In this document: piece by piece, positions 56,988-64,000 of the stretch
How positions within the stretch are numbered: the first letter of the stretch is position 1
How the letters are laid out: the number at the start of each line of letters is the position of its first letter
NCBI RefSeq assembly: GCF_001650915.1
Contig: NZ_LXYO01000003.1
Location: 112,677 to 176,676 of the forward strand
From: Marinobacter sp. EhC06
GTDB lineage: Bacteria; Pseudomonadota; Gammaproteobacteria; Pseudomonadales; Oleiphilaceae
DNA length: 64,000 bases
Direction: 5' to 3'
Made by a program: the position numbers and the translations under genes
Notes under the pieces: model-generated
Seen by the model: the letters and a program-made list of their open reading frames with translations, nothing else
What the model was told of the DNA's origin: nothing
Database searches by the model: none

Positions 56988-57434
56988 CTAGTAAGTGCAG
57001 ACAATCTGCGCTGCCGCCTGGGCACATTCAATATCCTGGTCCTCACTACCGCCAGAAACCCCAATACCACCAACCACATGATCGTCCCGGACCAAAGGCA
57101 CACCACCGCCGATTACTGTGAAGTGTTCAGACTTGGTCAGCCCTTCCAGAACACGTGACCGTTCCTCGCCGAGCAAAGCTTCCAGTTTCACGGTATCCAT
57201 GCCCATGCCGGCAGCGGTGATCGCTTTTTTTCGGGCCAGTTCAGAAGCCACCAGGAAAGATCCCGCCATTTTCACGAATGCTATCAGGCGACCAGACGGG
57301 TCCACCACGGCGACCGTAGCTTTAATACCGAGCTCTTCCGCCTTACCTACGGCCACTTCCAGCAGGTGCAATGATGCGACTTCAGTCAACATATACCCAA
57401 GTTGAACAAGCGGCTTTTGGTTGCCATCCACCAT
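56988..57434 (-). CDS. GlcG/HbpS-like protein (DUF336 family)
   Basis: The 148-residue protein (from ATG at 57434; a GTG lies nine bases upstream in the same frame) matches the GlcG/HbpS family: IKATVAVVDPSGRLIAFVKM, ARKKAITAAGMGMDT and VIGGGVPLVRDDHVVGGIGVSGG. Members bind haem or other small ligands, and some are found in catabolic operons with no established role. It has no signal peptide and is likely cytoplasmic. It overlaps the tautomerase stop with its alternative GTG start, so it belongs to operon B. Confidence 0.85.
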   Translation of the reverse strand: MVDGNQKPLVQLGYMLTEVASLHLLEVAVGKAEELGIKATVAVVDPSGRLIAFVKMAGSFLVASELARKKAITAAGMGMDTVKLEALLGEERSRVLEGLTKSEHFTVIGGGVPLVRDDHVVGGIGVSGGSEDQDIECAQAAAQIVCTY

Positions 57435-57439
57435 GATTC

Positions 57440-57583
57440 TCACCCCCCCTCAAAGCCAGAGACCATCTGTCCAGCATTGTTCATTCCACTAGAGCGGGCC
57501 ATGGCCTCGCTCACTTCCTGAATCAGCGTTTCTTTCTGCTCGTCCGTTCTGCCTTCAATAATGTAAAGCTGAGCAATAGGCAT
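57440..57583 (-). CDS. Truncated 4-oxalocrotonate tautomerase (cluster B)
   Basis: The 47-residue frame starts [18 protein letters not shown] after AGGAGG, normal 4-OT with Pro1 and Arg11. From about residue 32 the sequence ([16 protein letters not shown]) leaves the family and stops. The second beta strand and Arg39 and Phe50 of the active site are missing. The normal length is about 62 residues. It probably has no tautomerase activity. The intact copy at 51.6 kb could supply it. Confidence 0.8.
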   Translation of the reverse strand: MPIAQLYIIEGRTDEQKETLIQEVSEAMARSSGMNNAGQMVSGFEGG

Positions 57584-57601
57584 AGTGCCTCCTTGTCAGA
57601 G

Positions 57602-58396
57602 TCAGATGAATTGTCCGGAAACCGTTCCCAGTCCCTGGTACCGTACGGTGATATTGTCACCAGGCTCCACCGTGATGGCAGCGGTTATGCCACCAGTCAT
57701 GATGAAGGTGCCCGCGGGAATGTGCTCACCCCGCTCTGCCAGCAGATTCGCCAGCATCGCCACGCTGGAGGCCGGATGGCCAAGCACGGCGGCGCCCGCG
57801 CCTACATCGACAACTTCACCGTTCTTCTCGACCACCACACCCAGGGTTTTCAGGTCCACGTCCGCCACATCCGCCATCTGGCCACCGGTGATAAACCGGG
57901 TTGATGAGGCGTTATCGGCAACGACGCTCACCAGGTCGAACTTGAAGTTCTCATAGCGAGAGTCGATGATTTCCACGGCGGGAATCACGAAGTCCGTCGC
58001 CGCCAGCACCTGGCCGATATGGCAGCCCGGGCCTTTTAACGGTGCCTTGGTAACAAAAGCGATTTCGGCCTCGATCTTCGGGTGGATCAGCTCTTTAGTG
58101 TCGACCACACCGCCATCAGGCACGCTGAAATAATCGGCCAGGAATCCGTAGATCGGGGTTTCCACACCCATCTGCGCCATCTTGGCCCAGGAGGTCAGGC
58201 CCATTTTCATGCCCACGATCTTGTTGCCCCGCTCTTCCTTGCGACGGCGGATTTCCCACTGCACGTCGTAGGCATCCTCGAAGGTCATGTCGGGATAGTC
58301 ATTGGTGACCTTGGTGATGTCGTGGGCCTGCAGCTCGGCGTTTTCCACGTGCTCGGCCAGTGCCAGCACCTGCTCTCGGCTTAATGTCTTGCTCAT
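57602..58396 (-). CDS. dmpH: 4-Oxalocrotonate decarboxylase (cluster B)
   Basis: The 264-residue second copy has [36 protein letters not shown] and [18 protein letters not shown]. It overlaps dmpG by four bases (ATGA at 58393-58396). It differs clearly from the cluster A copy in sequence, so the two clusters did not arise by recent duplication. Metal-binding Glu residues are kept. It is the only intact enzyme of the dehydrogenase branch in cluster B. Confidence 0.9.
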   Translation of the reverse strand: MSKTLSREQVLALAEHVENAELQAHDITKVTNDYPDMTFEDAYDVQWEIRRRKEERGNKIVGMKMGLTSWAKMAQMGVETPIYGFLADYFSVPDGGVVDTKELIHPKIEAEIAFVTKAPLKGPGCHIGQVLAATDFVIPAVEIIDSRYENFKFDLVSVVADNASSTRFITGGQMADVADVDLKTLGVVVEKNGEVVDVGAGAAVLGHPASSVAMLANLLAERGEHIPAGTFIMTGGITAAITVEPGDNITVRYQGLGTVSGQFI

Positions 58397-59430
58397 GCGT
58401 TCTGCTCCTTTTGTGCCGCCAGCAGATCCAGCGCCACATCCACAATCATGTCTTCCTGGCCACCCACCATGCGGCGTTTGCCAAGCTCCACCAGAATGTC
58501 CACGGTCTTCAGGCCGTACTTCTGGGCCGCCACTTCCGAGTGGCGCAGGAAGCTGGAATAGACACCGGCGTAGCCAAGTGCCAGGGTTTCACGATCCACC
58601 CGCACCGGGCGGTCCTGTAGCGGCCGTACAATGTCATCAGCGGCATCCATCAGTGCGTACACATCGGTACCGTGCTCCCAACCCATCTTGTCGAAGGCGG
58701 CAATGCACACTTCCAGCGGGGCGTTGCCCGCGCCAGCGCCCATGCCGGCGAGGCTGGCATCGACACGGTCGCAGCCTTCCTCGACCGCCACGATGGAGTT
58801 GGCCACGCCCAGCGCGAGGTTATGGTGGGCGTGGATGCCGGTCTGGGTTTCAGGTTTGAGCACATCCTTGAGGGCGCGAAAGCGGTCGCGGATGTCGTTC
58901 ATGTTCATGGCGCCGCCGGAGTCGACGACGTACAGACAGGTGGCGCCGTAGTCTTCCATCAGCTTGGCCTGTTCGGCGAGCCCCTGCGGGGTCTGCATGT
59001 GGCTCATCATCAGGAAGCCGACGGTGTCCATGCCCAGTTTGCGGGCGTGCTCGATGTGCTGCTTCGACACATCCGCTTCGGTACAGTGGGTGGCCACTCT
59101 GACAATTCTGGCGCCGGCACTGTAGGCGTTGTCCAGGTCGTGGACGGTGCCGATGCCGGGCAGCAGCAGGGTGGCGATTTTCGAGTGGATGACTACGTCC
59201 GCCACCGCTTCGATCCACTCCAGATCCGTGTGGGCGCCGAAGCCGTAGTTGAAGCTGGAGCCCTGCAGGCCGTCGCCGTGGGCCACTTCAATACTGTCGA
59301 CTTTTGCCTTGTCCAGGGCCCGTGCAATGTCCTGCACGTTCTTGATGGAGTACTGGTGACGAATGGCGTGGCTGCCGTCCCGCAGGGTCACGTCGGAGAT
59401 ATAGAGTTTCTTGCCGGGGTTATAAGTCAT
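58393..59430 (-). CDS. dmpG: 4-Hydroxy-2-oxovalerate aldolase (cluster B)
   Basis: The 345-residue aldolase has [26 protein letters not shown] and [14 protein letters not shown], the active-site and metal motifs of the family. It works with DmpF, encoded 12 bases upstream. It is nine residues shorter than the cluster A protein, mostly at the ends. It should be functional. Confidence 0.92.
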   Translation of the reverse strand: MTYNPGKKLYISDVTLRDGSHAIRHQYSIKNVQDIARALDKAKVDSIEVAHGDGLQGSSFNYGFGAHTDLEWIEAVADVVIHSKIATLLLPGIGTVHDLDNAYSAGARIVRVATHCTEADVSKQHIEHARKLGMDTVGFLMMSHMQTPQGLAEQAKLMEDYGATCLYVVDSGGAMNMNDIRDRFRALKDVLKPETQTGIHAHHNLALGVANSIVAVEEGCDRVDASLAGMGAGAGNAPLEVCIAAFDKMGWEHGTDVYALMDAADDIVRPLQDRPVRVDRETLALGYAGVYSSFLRHSEVAAQKYGLKTVDILVELGKRRMVGGQEDMIVDVALDLLAAQKEQNA

Positions 59431-59442
59431 GGTTCAGTCTCC

Positions 59443-60378
59443 TCACTTGACCAGCGATTCGGCGATGCGCTCGGCGGTACCGAGAGCGGCGGAGGTCATG
59501 ATGTCCAGGTTGCCGGCGTAGGCCGGCAGGTAGTGGGCGGCGCCCTCTACTTCCAGGAAGATGGAGGTCTTCAGGCCACTGAAGCGGCCCAGGCCCGGGA
59601 CGTTCATGGGCTGGTCTTCGGGGATGTCGTCGAACTGCACCTTCTGCTTCAGGCGGTAGCCCGGCACGTAGCGGTTGACGTCCTTGACCATTTCTTCCAC
59701 GGAGGCTTCGATTTCCGCCTCGTCAGCGGCCTCAGATAGCACGTAGACGGTGTCCCGCATCAGCAGGGGTGGTTCGGCCGGGTTCAGGATGATGATGGCC
59801 TTGCCCTTCTGGGCACCACCGACCACTTCGATGGCCTTGGAGGTGGTTTCGGTGAACTCGTCGATGTTGGCGCGGGTACCGGGGCCGGCGGATTTACTGG
59901 AAATGGATGCCACGATTTCCGCGTAATGAGCCTTGGCGACTCGGGAGACCGCTGCGACCATGGGAATGGTGGCCTGGCCACCGCAGGTGACCATGTTGAC
60001 GTTGCCCTCGGCCAGATGCTCCTCCAAATTAACCACCGGCACGCAATAGGGGCCGATGGCGGCCGGGGTCAGGTCCACCACGCGGATGTCGGGTTTGTGT
60101 TCACGCAGCAGTTTGTCATTGTGAACGTGGGCGCCGGCCGACGTGGCATCAAACACAATGCCGATGTCGGCGAACTCGGGCATCTTCACCAGCCCTTCCA
60201 CGCCTTCTGCAGTGGTGGCCACGCCCATACGTTTGGCACGGGCCAGACCATCGGACTCGGGGTCAATCCCGACCATCACCCCCATCTCGATGTGCTCGGC
60301 GGTGCGCAGGATCTTGATCATCAGGTCGGTGCCAATGTTGCCCGAACCGATGATCGCCGCTTTGATTTTGTTGCTCAT
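59443..60378 (-). CDS. dmpF: Acetaldehyde dehydrogenase, acylating (cluster B)
   Basis: The 311-residue enzyme has [16 protein letters not shown], the catalytic cysteine in [16 protein letters not shown] and the end [18 protein letters not shown]. It converts acetaldehyde to acetyl-CoA with NAD+ and CoA. It lies between dmpE and dmpG with gaps of 23 and 12 bases, in the usual order of the lower pathway. It differs from the cluster A copy by an insertion near residues 240-255 ([18 protein letters not shown]). Confidence 0.92.
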   Translation of the reverse strand: MSNKIKAAIIGSGNIGTDLMIKILRTAEHIEMGVMVGIDPESDGLARAKRMGVATTAEGVEGLVKMPEFADIGIVFDATSAGAHVHNDKLLREHKPDIRVVDLTPAAIGPYCVPVVNLEEHLAEGNVNMVTCGGQATIPMVAAVSRVAKAHYAEIVASISSKSAGPGTRANIDEFTETTSKAIEVVGGAQKGKAIIILNPAEPPLLMRDTVYVLSEAADEAEIEASVEEMVKDVNRYVPGYRLKQKVQFDDIPEDQPMNVPGLGRFSGLKTSIFLEVEGAAHYLPAYAGNLDIMTSAALGTAERIAESLVK

Positions 60379-60401
60379 GATGTTGTCCTCTTCAATCCGG
60401 G

Positions 60402-61187
60402 TCAGGCGAAGCGCACGGAAGCACTGCCGATACCACCGATATCCACACGCATGTAATCACCGGCCTTGACCGGCTCCAGCGGGACCAGGGAACCGGACAG
60501 GATGACTTCACCGGCTTTCAGGGTGATGCCGAACTCGCCGAGGGTGTTGGCCAGCCAGGTCACGCAGTTCACCGGGGAACCCAGTGCAGCAGCACCAGCA
60601 CCGGCACTCAGTACACTGCCGTTCTTTTCCACCACTATGCCGCAGGTCCCCAGGTCCACCTTGCGGGGAGAAACCGCCTGGTCACCCAGGACAAACAGGC
60701 CGCAGGAGGCGTTATCCGCCACGGTGTCCTGGATGGCGATCTTCCAGTCCTGGATGCGCGAGTCGACAATCTCGAAACAGGGCATCACACACTCAGTGGC
60801 GGCGAGTACATCGGCATTGGTTACACCGGGGCCGCTCAGGTCTTTTTTCAGGATGAAGGCAATTTCGCCCTCGGCGCGGGGCGCAATCAGCCGGTCACTG
60901 ATGGGCATGACTTCACCGCTGTTGAACACCATGTCGTCGGTTAGGTACCCGAAATCCGGCTGGTGCACGTTCAGCATGTTCTGCACCGCCTTGCTGGTGA
61001 CACCGATCTTCTTGCCGATGACGGAGGCGCCATCCGCCAGCCGGCGTTCCAGCATGCGCAGGGAAATGTGGTAGGCGTCGTTGATGGTGATGTCTTCGCC
61101 ACGGTCGGTCAGCGGTGCGACCGCCTCCCGGTTCAGCATGGCCTGGTAAAGCTCGTCACCGAAGGTCTGGATGCGTGTCTGTTCCAT
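60402..61187 (-). CDS. dmpE: 2-Hydroxypenta-2,4-dienoate hydratase (cluster B)
   Basis: The 261-residue hydratase has [19 protein letters not shown], the metal-binding [16 protein letters not shown], and [20 protein letters not shown]. It hydrates the dienoate from either branch to 4-hydroxy-2-oxovalerate. Its start codon overlaps the DmpD stop by one base. The next gene is dmpF. Confidence 0.91.
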   Translation of the reverse strand: MEQTRIQTFGDELYQAMLNREAVAPLTDRGEDITINDAYHISLRMLERRLADGASVIGKKIGVTSKAVQNMLNVHQPDFGYLTDDMVFNSGEVMPISDRLIAPRAEGEIAFILKKDLSGPGVTNADVLAATECVMPCFEIVDSRIQDWKIAIQDTVADNASCGLFVLGDQAVSPRKVDLGTCGIVVEKNGSVLSAGAGAAALGSPVNCVTWLANTLGEFGITLKAGEVILSGSLVPLEPVKAGDYMRVDIGGIGSASVRFA

Positions 61188-62059
61188 TACTCTGCTCCTG
61201 AAGCCACTTGATCGGCCTCGGTCAGGAAATCGTTCACCAGCCGGGCAAACCGGTTGGCATGTTCAATCTGGGTCCAGTGACCACAGCGGCCATAGACGTG
61301 CAGCTGTGCCCGGTCGATCCAGTCCGCCAGGGTCAGGGACGCCTGCAGGGGGATCACTTCATCCTCCCGGCCATGAATCACCAGGGTTTCGTGCGGCAGC
61401 GCCCGAATGTCCTCTTCCGGGCTGGCCAGGTTGTCGACCCAGCGCTGACGCGGAGCCGGGAACATGGCCGCGAACGACTCCTGGAAACCGGGGCGGATGC
61501 TGGCCTGATAACGCATTTCCGCCAGTTCGTCGGTGAGCAGGTTTTTATTGAACGCGAACACATCCATCAGGCGGCGCATGTTTTCAAGGGAGGGCTCGTA
61601 GCCCCAGACTTCATCCAGCCCCTGGGTGATCGGGAAACTGACGCCAGCCGAGCCCATCAGCACCAGACGACGAATGCGCTCCGGATGCTCGATGGCCAGC
61701 GCCAGAGCCAGGCCGCCACCGAAGGAGTTGCCTACCAGATCCACTTTCTCCAGATCCAGTGAGTCCATCACGCCGATGGCGTGGGCCACCCAGCGTTCGC
61801 GGTTGTAGGTGTTGTCTTCCGGGCGTTCGGTGTGCCCGAAGCCAAGCATGTCCGGCGCCACCACACGGCGGTTCTTCGCCAGCTCCGGAATCACCAGGCG
61901 CCAGTTGGCCCAGGCGGTGACACCGGGGCCGGAGCCGTGGATCATCATGACCGGAACATCATTCTTAGCATTGTCCGCACCATGGTCATGCACGTTGGTG
62001 CGGTAGCCGGCAGCGGTTATCTCACGCCCGATTTCGGGGCTGTTTGCAGGTGCAGTCAT
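61187..62059 (-). CDS. dmpD: 2-Hydroxymuconic semialdehyde hydrolase
   Basis: The 290-residue alpha/beta hydrolase has the oxyanion-type HGSGPGVTAWANWR, the nucleophile elbow GNSFGGGLALA (Ser), the Asp in VIHGREDEVIP and the His in GRCGHWTQIE. It hydrolyses the ring-cleavage product to 2-hydroxypenta-2,4-dienoate and formate (or another acid for substituted catechols). This hydrolytic branch is the only one for ketones from 3-methylcatechol. It is present only in cluster B. Formate could feed the formate dehydrogenase at 19-24 kb. It lies between dmpC and dmpE. Confidence 0.93.
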   Translation of the reverse strand: MTAPANSPEIGREITAAGYRTNVHDHGADNAKNDVPVMMIHGSGPGVTAWANWRLVIPELAKNRRVVAPDMLGFGHTERPEDNTYNRERWVAHAIGVMDSLDLEKVDLVGNSFGGGLALALAIEHPERIRRLVLMGSAGVSFPITQGLDEVWGYEPSLENMRRLMDVFAFNKNLLTDELAEMRYQASIRPGFQESFAAMFPAPRQRWVDNLASPEEDIRALPHETLVIHGREDEVIPLQASLTLADWIDRAQLHVYGRCGHWTQIEHANRFARLVNDFLTEADQVASGAE

Positions 62060-62066
62060 GGTCAGC

Positions 62067-63442
62067 TCACAATTTCACGCAGATGTTCTTCATTTCGGTG
62101 TAGAACTCCAGGGAGTGCACACCGCCCTCACGGCCAATGCCGGACTGCTTGCTGCCCCCGAAAGGTGTACGCAAGTCACGAAGGAACCAGCTGTTGACCC
62201 AGATAATGCCGGCCTCGACCTGGCCCGCTACCCGGTGGGCGCGGGTAATGTTTTCGCTACATATGGCCGAGGCCAGGCCATAAGGAAAACTGTTGGCCAG
62301 CTCAATCGCCTCTTCTTCCGTATTGAACGGACAGAGGTGAACACAGGAGCCAAAAATCTCATCGGTAATCACTGCGGAATCTTCCGGCAAAGCGGTCCAG
62401 ATCGTGGGCTCCACCCAGGCCCCGCCAGCAAGATCTTCCGGCATTTCCGGAACACCACCACCGGTAACAACGGTAGCGCTGTCATCCACGGCTTTCTGGT
62501 AATAGGAAAGGATTTTTTTTTATGTTTGAGGCTGACCAGCGGCCCCAGGTTGGCTTCGGCATCGTCCGGCGGGCCGATCATCAGGCCCTCCGCCGCTTTT
62601 TTCAGCCGGCCCACGAACTCGTCGAAGATGGACCTTTCGACATAGACGCGCTCGGTGTCCAGGCAGACCTGACCGCAGTTGGCGAAGGCCGAACGCATGG
62701 TGCCTTCGATGGCCTTGTCCATATCGAAATTGGCAAACACCAGACCGGCGTTTTTGCCACCCAGCTCCAGGGAGATATCCCGGATGCCCTTGGCGGCGGC
62801 TTTCATGATCACTTCGCCGATAAAGGTGAAACCGTCCACCTGAGGATGTTCAGTCAGGAAAGCGCCTGCGGAGTCGCCCCCAAAACCCTGCACGACGTTG
62901 TAAACGCCATCCGGTACGCCGGCTTCCTTCATCACCTCACCCAGCAGGGCGGTGGTAGTCGGCGTTTCCTCGGAGGGCTTGACCACCACCGTGTTGCCAC
63001 AGGCCAGGGCGGGGCCGACTTTCCAGGTCATCAGCAGCAATGGCAGATTCCAGGGGCTGATCACACCAATCACGCCTTTGGGGCGACGTATCGCATAGTT
63101 CAGCGGACCGGTGCCGTCCGGGGTCGGCATTTCAAAGGATTCTGTGGGCACATTCTTGATCATGTCCGCGAACACCTTAAAGTTGGCCGCGCCCCGGGGA
63201 ATGTCGATATGGCTCGCCATGGATTTTGGCTTGCCGGTATCGAGGCACTCCGCTTCCAGGAACTCATCAGACCGGGCGTTGACGCCGTCGTCCACCTTGT
63301 GCAGGATGCGGGTGCGCTCCTCCAGTGTCATCTTGCCCCAGGGGCCGCGCAGGGCCGCTTTAGCCGGGTTGACGTTGTCGAACAGCTTGCCGCTGGCGGA
63401 GCCAACATACTGCCCGTTGATGTAGTGCTTGATGTCTTTCAT
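62067..63442 (-). pseudogene. dmpC: 2-Hydroxymuconic semialdehyde dehydrogenase, damaged (cluster B)
   Basis: The N-terminal part (from MKDIKHYINGQY) and C-terminal part (to KNICVKL, stop at 62067) are in different frames. The shift is one base missing in a run of nine A (minus strand, 62513-62521; ten would restore ILSYYQKAV). Two in-frame losses against cluster A also exist: 23 residues between the NVNP and AKAAL segments, and about five in the NAD-binding GETRTG loop (here GEV). The catalytic Cys (GQVCLDTERV) remains. With three lesions it is very probably inactive, although slippage on the A-run could restore the frame. An alternative ATG lies at 63463. Confidence 0.85.
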
Positions 63443-63473
63443 GGCTGCTAAATCCCGTTTCATCCGTTCGGGA

Positions 63474-64000
63474 TCAGGTCAGAACCGTCATGAAACGTTC
63501 GTTCAGTGCCCGGTCGTGGTAGAAGATCGCTTTGCCGAGCTCTTCCGTCTCCCAGGTGACCGGTTTATGATCCGGGTAGAAATAATCACCACCGCAGAAC
63601 ACCTCGTTACGGTTGCCAGATGGATCAAAGAAATAGATGGTTTTGCCATGGGTCAGACCGTGACGGGTCGGCCCGATATCGATGGACGTATCGGTCATGG
63701 TGATCAGGTCCGCCGCCCTAAGAACGTCTTCCCAGGTTTCCAGGTGGAAAGAGGCGTGATGGAACTTACCTTTTTCTTCGTGGTGGATGAAGGCGATGTC
63801 ATGCTCTTTCATGGACACGGTCAGGAACTGCGCCACCCGAGTGCCTTCCGGGTCCAATACTTGCTCGACCAGGTCGAAGCCCAGGACATTGACAAAAACA
63901 TCGTAAGTCGCCGCCAGCTCAGGACCGTAAAACAGACAGTGGTCAAAGCGCACGGATTTCATGCCCCGCAGACCACGGGGCCAGGCCTCCGGATTAACAC
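63474..64000 (-). CDS. dmpB: Catechol 2,3-dioxygenase, C-terminal part (cluster B, cut by window end)
   Basis: The frame is open to the last base. About 175 residues of the C-terminal domain are present, with metal ligands His in [10 protein letters not shown], His in [11 protein letters not shown] and Glu in [25 protein letters not shown] is also typical. It is the first enzyme gene of cluster B visible here. The upstream region, outside the window, may hold a phenol hydroxylase or another ring hydroxylase and a ferredoxin. It has diverged from the cluster A dioxygenase. Confidence 0.9.
   Translation of the reverse strand, partial: VNPEAWPRGLRGMKSVRFDHCLFYGPELAATYDVFVNVLGFDLVEQVLDPEGTRVAQFLTVSMKEHDIAFIHHEEKGKFHHASFHLETWEDVLRAADLITMTDTSIDIGPTRHGLTHGKTIYFFDPSGNRNEVFCGGDYFYPDHKPVTWETEELGKAIFYHDRALNERFMTVLT

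Overview
The window looks like a stretch of a marine or halophilic gammaproteobacterial chromosome. An ectoine synthase gene, a formate dehydrogenase of the Fds type and the overall gene style suggest a Marinobacter-like organism, but this is inference; no rRNA or complete marker gene is present. It divides into a left part rich in defence and DNA-maintenance genes (1 to about 24.0 kb) and a right part (24.06 kb to the end) that looks like an integrated, mosaic accessory region. The boundary is a 43-base 3' piece of a tRNA-Cys gene at 24017-24059, a typical attachment-site scar.

Left part. At the edge is an SMC/condensin-like operon on the minus strand in the order RhuM-Fic protein, Toprim (JetD-like) protein, SMC ATPase, kleisin-like protein. 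It resembles a Wadjet/Mks system and is cut by the window start. After a PAS protein, a short-chain dehydrogenase and an old-yellow-enzyme homologue come three minus-strand genes (8.5-15.3 kb): a MazG-like pyrophosphohydrolase, a PD-(D/E)XK-helicase-S24 protein, and a 1282-residue methyltransferase-PLD nuclease-helicase-DUF3427 protein that also contains an S24-like segment. This is the best candidate for a poorly described (probably anti-phage) system. A YhaN/YhaO-type SbcCD pair and a two-gene NAD-linked formate dehydrogenase follow.

Right part, mobile section (24-39 kb). It holds a Tn4651-type Tn3-family transposition module (tnpA, tnpS, an extra ORF and divergent tnpT), a response-regulator/PAS/GGDEF protein, a solitary ectC beside a 38-bp Tn21-type terminal repeat, a marR-emrA-emrB efflux operon with a divergent universal stress gene, a RelBE-type toxin-antitoxin pair embedded in resolvase remains, and fragments of a Tn3-family transposase and an IS5-family element. 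pldA, a YhiI-RbbA-YhhJ-type ABC exporter, a HigA with a broken HigB, and a second usp-marR pair follow (39-47.7 kb).

Right part, catabolic section (48-64 kb). Two meta-cleavage (catechol) pathways face each other. Cluster A (plus strand) is dmpC-E-H-I-F-G-B followed by a frameshifted xylT-like ferredoxin gene. Cluster B (minus strand) is catechol 2,3-dioxygenase (cut by the window end), a damaged dmpC, dmpD, E, F, G, H, a truncated 4-oxalocrotonate tautomerase, a GlcG-like protein and an SLC13-type anion transporter. A has an intact dehydrogenase branch and no hydrolase; B has the hydrolase but a broken dehydrogenase branch. Together they would cover both routes from the ring-cleavage product to pyruvate and acetyl-CoA.
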